DNA from: Girardinichthys multiradiatus
Lineage: Eukaryota > Chordata > Actinopteri > Cyprinodontiformes > Goodeidae
DNA length: 64,000 bases
Assembly: GCF_021462225.1 (NCBI RefSeq)
Contig: NC_061818.1
Location: forward strand, 17,009,462-17,073,461
Reading direction: 5' to 3'
How positions within the stretch are numbered: position 1 is the stretch's first letter; each line of letters opens with the position of its first letter. Shown piece after piece: positions 55,859 through 64,000 of this stretch. Under the pieces are notes generated by a model that was given only the letters and a program-made list of their open reading frames with translations, did no database searches and was not told the origin of the DNA. The position numbers and the translations under genes were made by a program.

Positions 55859-56632
55859 ATGGAACGCAAGGCAGAGGATGACGGTTTTTACATTACCCTT
55901 CCCTCTAATGCTAGCATGGAAGTGTTTAAAAATAATACCAGTTCGAGTTTCCGTGTAAATTTAGCTCAACATATTGATTTAGAAGGCCAATGGATGGTTG
56001 CATTAGCAGAGATTTCATACCCTCATACATGGTATAATTTACCGGATTATGATGCCTACTTTGAATGGAGGAAGGTTGGCAATGTGGAGATCAATACGCA
56101 AAGGATCAGAGGAGGCTACTATAACAGCGTTATTCAACTTGAGACAGAGATGGAACTGTTTTTCAAAAAAATGAACTCGGGTATCCGCATTAAATTCAGC
56201 AAAGTTCAAAAGAGATTTGCATTTCAAGCAAGTGGTCCGTATGAAATATGCTTCTTCAACACTCTGGCTTATATGATGGGCGTGAAACCAGGGGAATGGA
56301 TTCATGTATCTGAACCAAAACTGGCTCCTTTTCCGGCAGATATAAAGGCTGGTTTCTATCACCTATACTGTTACAGCGACGTGGTCAGCCCGCAAATAGT
56401 AGGCGACACTTTTGCGCCTTTACTGCGGACCGTCAAAGTACAAGGCGACTTCAGTGATATGGTTACTCTGACGTTTAACCCTGCCCACTACCTTCCAGTC
56501 TCCAGAAGACATATTGAAAATATCCATAAAGAAATTAAATCGGACCAAAATGTTCCTGTAAATTTCGTCTATGGTAAGACCATCGTAAGACTACACTTCA
56601 AACCGGTGATATCACAACGTAGCCTGAGATAA
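55859..56632 (+). CDS. Polinton penton-like minor capsid protein, open
   Basis: 257 codons from the ATG at 55859. An upstream in-frame start at 55829 is possible, but the MERKAEDDGFYITLPSNAS start fits the family better. Sequence features include FRVNLAQHIDLEGQWMVALA, a YMMGVKPGEW turn, YHLYCYSDVV, a C-terminal strand set (DMVTLTFNPAHYLPVSRRHI) and NFVYGKTIVRLHFKP. Minor capsid proteins of Polintons are predicted single jelly rolls that form the vertices. No break is seen. It follows the integrase by 39 bases and is followed by a frameshifted small gene. Confidence 0.75.
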   Translation: MERKAEDDGFYITLPSNASMEVFKNNTSSSFRVNLAQHIDLEGQWMVALAEISYPHTWYNLPDYDAYFEWRKVGNVEINTQRIRGGYYNSVIQLETEMELFFKKMNSGIRIKFSKVQKRFAFQASGPYEICFFNTLAYMMGVKPGEWIHVSEPKLAPFPADIKAGFYHLYCYSDVVSPQIVGDTFAPLLRTVKVQGDFSDMVTLTFNPAHYLPVSRRHIENIHKEIKSDQNVPVNFVYGKTIVRLHFKPVISQRSLR

Positions 56633-56736
56633 ATTCTATCTGTATAAACAGAGATATATATAACCTCTAAGACTGATTGATTATCATTCATATTACCCTG
56701 GTCCTTCAACACTGCATCAAGCAGGCAAGAGAGAAC

Positions 56737-57176
56737 ATGGCACAGCTAAGTCTGAGATGTGATCCAAATCGCTTTGTAAATTACTATGTAAGTCAATCAG
56801 GCGGTAATCTGCCAGGGTTTTATGGGCCCCGGTCATGTACGGACGCGGAATTGGATCATTATTTTCAAAATTATTCCGCTTCGTATCCCCTCTGGTTAAA
56901 AAAGGATTTGCTATTGCAAAACCCCATCTTAAAACGGCTGCATCAAATATCGCTTCGGATGTCATCGGTAGAGCCGTGAGTAAAATGAGTGGTTCTGCAC
57001 GCACCAAAGGTCAAGAAGGTTCAGGAATTATGGTTTTATCCAAAAGACCCAGAACAAGACCCCCTGGTGATCGTTTAAGGACGGTTAAAAAACGACAAAC
57101 GCGAAAAAGGAGATTAGTTGGAGCTGACAAACGAAGAGGAAGGAAGTCATCCGCATGTTTTGATATATTTAAATAA
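56737..57176 (+). pseudogene. Polinton small basic capsid-associated protein, frameshifted
   Basis: The ATG at 56737 opens MAQLSLRCDPNRFVNYYVSQ and SGGNLPGFYGP. At about 56825-56840 the recognisable continuation moves to another frame: YGRGIGSLFSKLFRFVSPLV, then KMSGSARTKGQEGSG and a strongly basic tail (RPRTRPPGDRLRTVKKRQTR). The GIGSLFSKLFRFV segment is amphipathic and the tail resembles DNA-condensing or pVI/pX-like minor capsid proteins; that role is inferred. The stop (57174-57176) overlaps the next ATG by one base. Confidence 0.65.
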
Positions 57177-58483
57177 TGGCTCTTTTACATAACAAATCAT
57201 CAGAGTGCACGCTGGCAGAGTTGGACTTATTTTCTGCCCCGATGACGCAGCTATCGATCGAAAATAAAATTTACACCGAGATCCAGCCTTTATCAGCAAT
57301 CACTGATGGAGGCCCGATCGAGTTTTTCATTCCGGGAGATGGAGAAAAGTATCTAGATCTCAACGATACGCTGTTGCATCTCAGAGTGAAAATTACTAAC
57401 AAGGATGGAACAAACCTGCCGGATGATGCACCTGTAGGGCTCATCAACTACCCGTTAAATACCATCTTCAGCCAGTGTGATGTCACTCTCGGAGATCCAT
57501 TGATTTCACAATCCAGCGCTACACATCCATATAGAACCATGATTGAGACATTGTTAAACTTTTCTGAGGATTCTTTGAAAAGCCAGTTTAGCTCTGGTCT
57601 TTTTTATAAAGACACTGCAGGTGCTCTGAACTCTATTGTTACAACTAACGGCCCTAACCAAGGTCTTAACAGCAGAGCAGGCTTTACGGCAAATTCCAGG
57701 GAGGTACATCTCCTAGGCCTCCTGCATGCAGACATATTTTTCTGTGAGAGACTTCTTTTAAACTCTGTTGACCTCAAAATTAAACTTACAAGAGCCAACG
57801 ATGCCTTTTGTCTCATGGCCGCAAGAGACTCCACTTACAAACTCAGGATATTAGGAGCATCTCTTTTCATCAAAAAAGTTACCGTCTCTCCAGCTGTACG
57901 ACTGGGTCACACTACAGCTTTAATGAAAGCAAATGCTCTCTATCCACTTTCACGTGTGAATGTAAAAACATATTCCATCCCTGAAAATTCAAGGGTATGC
58001 AACCAAGAGAATCTTTTCTTAGGCGTCTTTCCCAAGTATGTGGTGATTGCATTACTGGATCATGACGCTTTTACAGGAACACAAGATCTCAATCCGTTTG
58101 ACTTTAATCATTTTGATATGGAATATTTAGCTTTGTGTAAGGATGGCAGACAAATTCCAGCTAAGGCCTTCCAGCCCAATTTTAACCAAGGTAGTTCAGT
58201 GAGAGAGTATTACAACTTGTTTACGGCTACAGGACGACATCTAAAAGATCTTCCGCTGAGTATAACACGTCAGGAATTTAATCAAGGATACTCTCTATTC
58301 ACATTTAATCTTAACCCGGGCGAGGACACAGATGCTCTATCTCCAGTTTCCAGTGGAAATTTAAGATTGGAAATGCGCTTCAGAAACCCGTTGCCTCATA
58401 CCACCACGCTGATCATCTACGCTTGTTATGACTCTATTTTAGAGATTGACTCAAAGAGGCGTGTGCTGGTGGATTATTATTAA
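57176..58483 (+). CDS. Polinton hexon-like major capsid protein, open
   Basis: 435 codons without a break, from ATG 57176 (overlapping the upstream stop by one base) to TAA 58481-58483. Landmarks are EIQPLSAITDGGPIEFFIPG, YLDLNDTLLHLRVKIT, the FSQCDVTLGDPLISQSSATH segment, KLTRANDAFCLM and the C-terminus LRLEMRFRNPLPHTTTLIIY. Alternating strand-like segments fit a double jelly-roll capsid protein. It resembles the F54H12.2-like proteins found in many animal genomes, which derive from Polintons. Identity is from remembered family features and from synteny with the protease and penton genes. Confidence 0.82.
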   Translation: MALLHNKSSECTLAELDLFSAPMTQLSIENKIYTEIQPLSAITDGGPIEFFIPGDGEKYLDLNDTLLHLRVKITNKDGTNLPDDAPVGLINYPLNTIFSQCDVTLGDPLISQSSATHPYRTMIETLLNFSEDSLKSQFSSGLFYKDTAGALNSIVTTNGPNQGLNSRAGFTANSREVHLLGLLHADIFFCERLLLNSVDLKIKLTRANDAFCLMAARDSTYKLRILGASLFIKKVTVSPAVRLGHTTALMKANALYPLSRVNVKTYSIPENSRVCNQENLFLGVFPKYVVIALLDHDAFTGTQDLNPFDFNHFDMEYLALCKDGRQIPAKAFQPNFNQGSSVREYYNLFTATGRHLKDLPLSITRQEFNQGYSLFTFNLNPGEDTDALSPVSSGNLRLEMRFRNPLPHTTTLIIYACYDSILEIDSKRRVLVDYY

Positions 58484-58494
58484 TCTAATCAGAC

Positions 58495-59037
58495 ATGAAT
58501 AATCATGAAATTGAGAACCTGCTGCATCATCTGCTGGGAGATTTGTTTTGTGGTGTGTGGCCGTGCGACCAGCTGCCGCTGCTAGCTGACAAATTCCCAG
58601 GGCCGGCCTACTTTATTGTGAACACACATCCTTCACACATGCCTGGAGAACACTGGTTAGCTCTGACTTTGGATGAGAATGGTCAATCCAGCTTTTTTGA
58701 CTCTTATGGATTCTCTCCGGATTTCGAGTTCTACCCGTCAAGCATCGTAACATTTTTAGAAGACAGATCCTCAAAAATATTGTATCATAATAATCAGCTT
58801 CAAAACACTCTGTCCACTGTGTGCGGTCACCATTGCATTTTTTATCTATGTCATAGAGCGTGCGGATTATCACTGCAGCAAGTGTTGTCGAAATACACCG
58901 GAGATGTGATTAAGAATGATTTAATGGTATCTAACTTTGTGAAAAAATATCAGAAATATGTTGTTAATCAAAGTTGTACATTTTATACTCACGGAACATG
59001 CTCTTTGGAGATATTTATGGATTGTTATGGAATTTAA
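58495..59037 (+). CDS. Polinton adenain-like cysteine protease, open
   Basis: 180 codons, starting 11 bases after the major capsid gene. Family C5/C48-like maturation protease expected to cleave capsid precursors. The catalytic set is visible: His53 in PGEHWLALT, Asp69 in SFFDSYGF, a Gln near 101-103 (NNQLQN), and the nucleophile Cys114 in TVCGHHCIFYLC. Length is close to adenovirus adenain (about 200). The frame is intact and the catalytic residues are kept. Confidence 0.9.
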   Translation: MNNHEIENLLHHLLGDLFCGVWPCDQLPLLADKFPGPAYFIVNTHPSHMPGEHWLALTLDENGQSSFFDSYGFSPDFEFYPSSIVTFLEDRSSKILYHNNQLQNTLSTVCGHHCIFYLCHRACGLSLQQVLSKYTGDVIKNDLMVSNFVKKYQKYVVNQSCTFYTHGTCSLEIFMDCYGI

Positions 59038-59199
59038 ATTGTCTTATTTATTTTTTCATTGTTTGTTTTTTCTTATGATTTAATATTTGCGTAATGACAT
59101 CATATGTTAGTGTGTGAAGTAGAGAACGAAGTTAGACTTGAAAATATAATCAATAAATATGTTATTGAATAAAAGAAATAGGCTACATGTTTCATTTTC
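59038..59199. terminator. Convergent 3' region between the two Polinton gene sets
   Basis: 160 AT-rich bases between the stop of the protease (plus) and that of the 278-residue gene (minus). Plus-strand AATAAA motifs occur at about 59152 and 59166; TTTATT on the plus strand near 59046-59052 gives AATAAA for the minus strand. It could serve as a two-way polyadenylation region. Confidence 0.5.
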
Positions 59200-60036
59200 T
59201 TATAACGGTTTATGGTGAAAATGTAATCCATGGGGTGGTAGTGTTGTCTTACGAAGAGACCTTTTTGATCTCCCATCAGCATTTTTTGGATCTTCCAGCT
59301 CGGATCTCGACCAATGGGGAGAATGAGTTATCTGCCTTCTTCTTCTTGTTCTTCTCTGCTTAACGCTGGGTGGTGTACCCCCATTTTCAATAGATGTACC
59401 CCTTGTTTTGAACTGTCTATATTCATCACGAGCATAAGGGTTAATGACTGAAGATATGGGGATGTTTACCTCTGACAAGGTATGTAGAAAGTCTGACCAC
59501 CCTTGGGGTAGCCATGCTCCAGATTTTTTAAACAGAAGGATGAGATTTTTCAACGAGTCAATCATGTGGGACCCCTTTACAACATTCCCTTTATATACAA
59601 ATTCACCTCGTGAAGTCCAACTCTCACTTCTTTCGGATAATTTCATCAAAATGTACTCAGCATTTTTATGGTTATGCTTCGGAAGGCTTTTCAGTACATC
59701 CGTAACAACCTGATCCTTAGGGGCCTCGTACTGCCCCGGGCCTTGTTTTTCTTGGGACTGCTCATGCTCAGGAACCTCTGTGTCACGCTGCAGCGTCAAA
59801 CTCACCCGCTGTTCTTCTTTCACACCTTGCTTGAGTAGAGTCAGATACCTTTGCAAAAGCGCATCGTATCTCTTGATTTTTTCATAAGAAGTCAAACCCG
59901 GCTCGTTTAATATCGCTCTCATTTCAGCATCCAAATTCTCCTCCGCCGTCTGTCTGATGGACGTGTCTGACTGGGTCAGACGCTTGAATTGATGAGGGGA
60001 AATGAGAAGCATCTTCTGCGATGTTCTGAGAGACAT
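59200..60036 (-). CDS. Polinton protein of unknown function (278 residues)
   Basis: Open frame from ATG 60036 (MSLRTSQKMLLISPHQFKRL). An internal Met at residue 9 may be the real start. The N-terminal half is helical and Glu/Gln-rich (EENLDAEMRAILNEPG, YDALLQRYLTLLKQ). The middle has a compact region with SWTSRGEFVYKGNVVKGSHM and LLFKKSGAWLPQGWSDFLHT. The tail is very basic (KQRRTRRRRQ). Proteins of this kind are found in vertebrate Polintons but I know of no assigned role. Its ATG overlaps the stop of the upstream ATPase-fusion gene by one base, so the two may be co-transcribed. Confidence 0.75.
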   Translation of the reverse strand: MSLRTSQKMLLISPHQFKRLTQSDTSIRQTAEENLDAEMRAILNEPGLTSYEKIKRYDALLQRYLTLLKQGVKEEQRVSLTLQRDTEVPEHEQSQEKQGPGQYEAPKDQVVTDVLKSLPKHNHKNAEYILMKLSERSESWTSRGEFVYKGNVVKGSHMIDSLKNLILLFKKSGAWLPQGWSDFLHTLSEVNIPISSVINPYARDEYRQFKTRGTSIENGGTPPSVKQRRTRRRRQITHSPHWSRSELEDPKNADGRSKRSLRKTTLPPHGLHFHHKPL

Positions 60037-60533
60037 TATCTCCTGATTATACCACCCACTAGATCACCGATCAAGGGAGCAAGAGCCGTTAAGATGGGGA
60101 GAATAAAACCACCTCGTTGCCTTTTGAGAGCCAGCTGTTTAGTTTTTATTCCGGTTTTTTTATCACCCAACAATCTGATGATTTTTCTTTGCTTCTTCAA
60201 TTTCCGGTGTTGAGAGGGTGATAGTTTAATGTTACCTTTTAAAATATTCAGAGCAATCTCGCACAGGTTTTCATCTTCAAAAGAATGAGGCAATCCTTCC
60301 ACAAATCTTATATTTTTATTCATCTTCTGCAATTCAGCATACATCGGCTGAAAAGATGTGTAAATCCATACAATATTTTCTGGAACAACATCCATGACAT
60401 GGTTACAGTTCTGCAAAACACTTTTTACAAAAAAGGTTTTTCCACAACCACTGGGTCCTATTATCATACATGAGAAAGGCGCTCTAAATCTAGGATCAAA
60501 ATCAACCTCCTGTAAATTGGCAGATTGCAACAT
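60036..60533 (-). CDS. Polinton packaging-ATPase N-terminus fused to a small basic/hydrophobic protein
   Basis: 165 codons, open. Residues 1-90 are the start of an FtsK/HerA (A32)-type packaging ATPase: Walker A GPSGCGKT at 26-33, then ENIVWIYTSFQPMYAELQ. The Walker B region and the rest of the ATPase are missing. From about residue 91 the sequence becomes a basic segment (SPSQHRKLKKQRKIIRLLGD, ALKRQR) and a glycine/hydrophobic end (GGFILPILTALAPLIGDLVG), like a separate small Polinton protein with a membrane-active or minor-capsid character. An internal deletion near 60263 that kept the frame is the simplest cause. ATP hydrolysis is not expected. Confidence 0.72.
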   Translation of the reverse strand: MLQSANLQEVDFDPRFRAPFSCMIIGPSGCGKTFFVKSVLQNCNHVMDVVPENIVWIYTSFQPMYAELQKMNKNIRFVEGLPHSFEDENLCEIALNILKGNIKLSPSQHRKLKKQRKIIRLLGDKKTGIKTKQLALKRQRGGFILPILTALAPLIGDLVGGIIRR

Positions 60534-60568
60534 TTTTATTTTATCTTTCTTCTTCTTCTTCTTATGCT

Positions 60569-63500
60569 CTAATAACCAAAAGGCAGAGTTGTCCCGTCAG
60601 AAAAAAGGCATCTCTTGTCATACACCAACCGAAACCTTTTAACAAATGCAGCATTTCTTAAGAGGAATCTCTTTTTATCCCTCCTAATTGTGTGCTGAGG
60701 GATTTCAATGACACCCTCAGTTGACCCCTGTAAGTAGCCCTGGACCAGCCCTTTGATGCTGTCCAAATTGACCCTCTCGCTGCATTCATGCGTCTGAGTG
60801 ATACCTTTAGCACGTATCACTAGCTTTTTCTGGCTTTTGGTTTGATATGCATAACTCTTGGGTCCTGTTCATGCAAACTCCGAAATGCTGTCTCCTGCGA
60901 GCTCGTCAGTAAGATCACCCAGATAATTCCCAAACTCCAGAGGAGTTTCACCACTTTTTGTCACATAAATCAAACTGTCCGTGTCAATATAAATCAATCT
61001 GTCCTGTAACTTCTCCATGCTGCTGAGAAGTTTTAAACGCGCATAAGCGGTGGTGAATGCTGCAATAAACACATTGTTTACCTTGCTTGGGGGAGAGATG
61101 ACACGTTTGCTGTAGTTCCACTGCACTACCCACATTTCAGGGTTGAATCAGGGTTGAAGAAATGGAAGTAGTTAACCCTGTATTTACTCGAGAACATGAA
61201 GCTGAAAAACTCATCAGGGTTAGTGATGACTGTGGTCTGAAACAGATCACTTCGCTGCGCAAACTTTCCCCAAAAGCTGTTTAAGCACAGTTTCGCTACC
61301 TGTCTTTTGGCAGGGTTCACCTCGATTTTGCCTGCGTCTAATTGGATGCCCTGGTGGAGTTTGTAGTCTGCGACATACTTTGACCTGCTCTCCTCATCCA
61401 CCGCTTCAGATGGGTAGCCTGAAGCCTCCTGCTTACCCTTTAAAAAGCAGTGAATGTAACCTTTAAAGATTGTGTCGCTGGTCTTCTCAAAATGCCAAAC
61501 TTCAGTGATTTTAGCTAGGCGATAACCACACTGCAGCGCTTTACAAAACTCTACACTCACCCACACACCTGTCAGAGCTCTGTCCTCATCATTATGCCTG
61601 CAAGGACCTGACTGGTTATTTATTTCAGCACATGTGCGGCAGAGAGTAAACACCAGTTTACCTTGGGATGTTCTGTAAGGCAAAACAGGGAAAAAGAGGC
61701 CTCGTGGGGGGTAGACCACAGCTCTGACGAGGCCAAAGTAGCTGCTGGGGTCATCAAAATCTTTGTAAATGATGGTGGGGTGCCCGAGGGGAAAGACGCA
61801 GCTAGCATTTACATAGGGGTACAGAGATGTGTAATCCACATAGTGTACAGTTTCACCTGGCCCCGCTGTATACCTCAACCTCATAGGACAGGTGCGTCCA
61901 CCATACAGAGCATCTCGGGGTGATAGCGGTTCGGGTGCATTAACTTTCTCAAGAAAGCTGATCACCCCTGGGTCTGATTTTTTCATTTCAGTCCACTCAT
62001 GCTCCCAGATGACCTCGACACGAAGGCCGTACACAGTTTGGAGCACCTTGCTTCTCTCAACAGTCGCAGCGTAAAACTGTTCAAATGCGACCCCTCTCAA
62101 CGGACACTTGTCATGAGGCATGTAACACTTTTTACAGTCGTGGAAAAAACAGCCGTAAAATTCGAACGCAACTTTGACACCGTTAATCTCTGCATACCCA
62201 TCCACTGAATATGGACCAATTTTCTTTTCCCCCATGTTTAATGCATGTTCGATGTCAATTTTTCTGCTGTCTGAAATCCAGCCAAGCCATTGAATGGACG
62301 TGCTGGAAAACGTCTTACTACTACGCCTGTAGTCCAGAGGTGAGGGGATGGCCAAGGTTTTAGGAGGAAGGAAATTGGTTACAAAAACCTTCATGCAGGC
62401 TGAGGCTATCGTGACGCATTTAAGCGGATCCACACTTGTCTCCTTAAAGAACTCATCCCTGAATTTAACACAACCTTGATAAAGAAAGTCCACATCATTT
62501 TTACAATAACGAAGAGATTCCTTCTCAAAGTCAAAGACCCCTTTGCTCGCTTCTCTTTACCAGCTGCTAAACACCTGTTCTTTAAGGCTCATGCGTTCTA
62601 TAGCGTAGGAGGATGGAGGAGGAAAAGACCCCACTTACTGGAGATGTTGCTCAGACGAGAATAGGTGGGGGAAAAAACCTTTGGTCTTATCACTAAAACC
62701 TAATGCTTTCGGCATCGCACTAAGCTTCATACACATGAAGGACAGGCTATCAATGAATTTTAACCTGTAATCAGGGTCGGTCAAACAGAGAACTTTACTT
62801 TCCTGCATGATGAGATGAGGTTTAATGCCTAACTGCAGCATAGCTGTGAGAATCAGGTAGCTATCATACCCACGTGCATTATGAGCTATTAAGGTAAAAG
62901 GTAAAGCCTCTGTACATCGGTCTCCTGAAATGGAGAAGTAATTTTTGGGTGCAATTCAATCCATAAGCATGCCATTCCTCACCTTTCAGCGTTTTAACAC
63001 AGACCAGATAGGGGATGTGCACACCGTTCTCGTCAATGAAGCATTCAAAATCATAAAAAAACAGTTTATCATCTAACTGATTACAGGCTTGGGCTGTTTG
63101 AATGTAACACAGATGACCATCGCACGTCACATCTAAATCAGGAGGTATATTCTCACCGCAAATACGGCATTTTACATTACACACGTGTGGTTTATCCTGC
63201 TTGCTGATTGGAATAACGTATATCCTTTTGCACACCTTGCACAGTTTTACCAACTCACAGTCACTCATGGGCCTGTCAGCACTAGGTCTTTTGCGGGGTT
63301 CCCTGTGTCTACTGAAACAAGAAGAGTTACGACAGATTCTGTGACAACCTGCACAGGCGACAGGTTCGTTAATTTCACGCATACACTGGTATGAGTGACA
63401 CACCGGACAATAGCCTTCACAATGGTGTGTGTGTGGCTTTTCATAGCCCCCGTAACAATATGCACAGATGTATCTCGATCCTATAAAACCCTTGAGATTT

Positions 63501-63991
63501 TTTATCCCATAGTAGTGACCTTGAAATAACAGCAGAAAGAGAGGGTTTGATCGATCAGGGAAACTGGTCTCAAATTTACACAGAGCTGCAGAGTCTGTAA
63601 CGGTTCTGTGAAACACTACAATTTTTCTCTTTAGAATGTTTTCAAATTTACCAATGTCGCTGAAAGTTACTGCTGTCTGATCATCTAAACCAGCCCTGTG
63701 TTGCCACTCCCTCCCCAGCTCTAAAGCCTGATTATCAGTAAGGTTAGAGTCAGAGACGTGTGCAAGACTTATGGCAAAGCATAACTGATTACCGATATTA
63801 TCTACAATATACAGGTGACATTTTTTCTTATTAATCAGTTCACAGTCTAACGTTCCTTTAACCTTACGTTTTGACCCTCCTGCAGGGTCATTAACTACCT
63901 GTAGAACAACTTCCAGGTTATTATCTGCAGGCATTTCAGCGTTGGACTGTACTAACTCATCCAGAAAATCCTCAAAAGCAGGCAGAATCAT
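60569..63991 (-). pseudogene. Polinton protein-primed family B DNA polymerase, several breaks
   Basis: Replicative polymerase of the element. In order: 63991-62879 has an N-terminal region, a Cys/His-rich zinc-binding part (CAYCYGGYE to CRICGENIPPD, residues about 176-290) and Exo I (FFYDFECF, Asp314 and Glu316). 62841-62635 holds part of the exonuclease domain. 62493-61126 has VAFEFYGCFFHDCKKCY, a nuclease-like insertion, motif A YVDYTSLYPYVN near 61836 and motif B KLCLNSFWGKF. 61135-60869 has motif C YIDTDSL at about 60974-60985, and 60820-60569 the thumb end. Breaks: a frameshift near 62890, stops and a shift between 62640 and 62500, a frameshift near 61130, and an in-frame TGA at 60871-60869. 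The N-terminus may extend past the window edge. Confidence 0.88.
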
Positions 63992-64000
63992 ATTCCCATC

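Larger units (their letters stand above)
55292..64000. mobile_element. Polinton/Maverick (adintovirus-like) element, left-truncated, runs off the window
   Basis: Contains the Polinton gene set: retroviral-type integrase with chromodomain, penton-like and hexon-like capsid proteins, adenain-like protease, packaging-type ATPase, and protein-primed-type PolB. Rightward genes (integrase to protease) and leftward genes (PolB to the 278-residue protein) converge at about 59.1 kb. The left part of the integrase and the left terminal inverted repeat are missing; the right terminus would be beyond 64000. Gene spacing is tight, with 1-base overlaps at 57176 and 60036. 8.7 kb is visible of an expected 15-20 kb. 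Confidence 0.9.

Noticed and set aside
61663..61923. Plus-strand ORFs opposite PolB
   Set aside because: The minus-strand frame carries the polymerase motifs; these are antisense shadows.

Overview
The window is vertebrate nuclear DNA, most likely from a teleost fish. Two multi-exon, GT-AG-spliced host genes lie on the minus strand, and the rest is packed with typically piscine transposons (Tc1-like, hAT, Rex3/RTE and Rex1/L2-type LINEs, a tRNA-derived SINE, an endogenous retrovirus and a Polinton/Maverick). The species cannot be fixed from the sequence.

Host genes. About 1.4-21.8 kb (minus) holds a slow skeletal troponin T gene (tnnt1-like). Eleven exons join in phase to give about 242 codons from the initiator Met to near the C-terminus; the last exon lies beyond the left edge. 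A TATA box and a putative non-coding first exon sit at 21.75-21.84 kb, making intron 1 about 10 kb. About 23.8-43.0 kb (minus) holds a complete pih1d1-like gene (PIH1 domain protein of the R2TP/HSP90 co-chaperone complex): ten coding exons add up to exactly 288 codons plus a stop.

Transposons in the introns. One Tc1-like family with terminal repeats of about 200 bp and CAGGTCC ends occurs five times (17.9, 28.9, 35.1, 37.3 and 50.6 kb). The 28.9 kb copy has an intact 334-codon DD34E transposase, but a LINE has inserted in its right terminal repeat. The 37.3 kb copy has an open frame with the second catalytic Asp changed to Asn. The other three are broken by small deletions, or by a stop and loss of the start codon. 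Several sit inside older elements, giving readable nesting: Tc1 in older Tc1, Tc1 in a hAT BED-finger exon, and hAT in a Tc1 relic.

43-55 kb has no recognisable host exon. It holds a perfect (AGAT)86 array growing from a SINE-like tail, a decayed endogenous retrovirus (5' LTR, pol pieces, start of env) split by the fifth Tc1 copy, an L2-like LINE piece and a Rex3-like LINE piece.

55.3-64 kb is a Polinton/Maverick (adintovirus-like) element, truncated at its left and running off the right edge. Rightward genes are an integrase C-terminus with chromodomain (broken), a penton-like protein, a frameshifted small basic protein, a hexon-like major capsid protein and an adenain-like protease. Leftward genes are a PolB (broken several times), a packaging-ATPase N-terminus fused to a small basic/hydrophobic protein, and a 278-residue protein of unknown role. 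The capsid and protease frames are open while the integration and replication genes are damaged.
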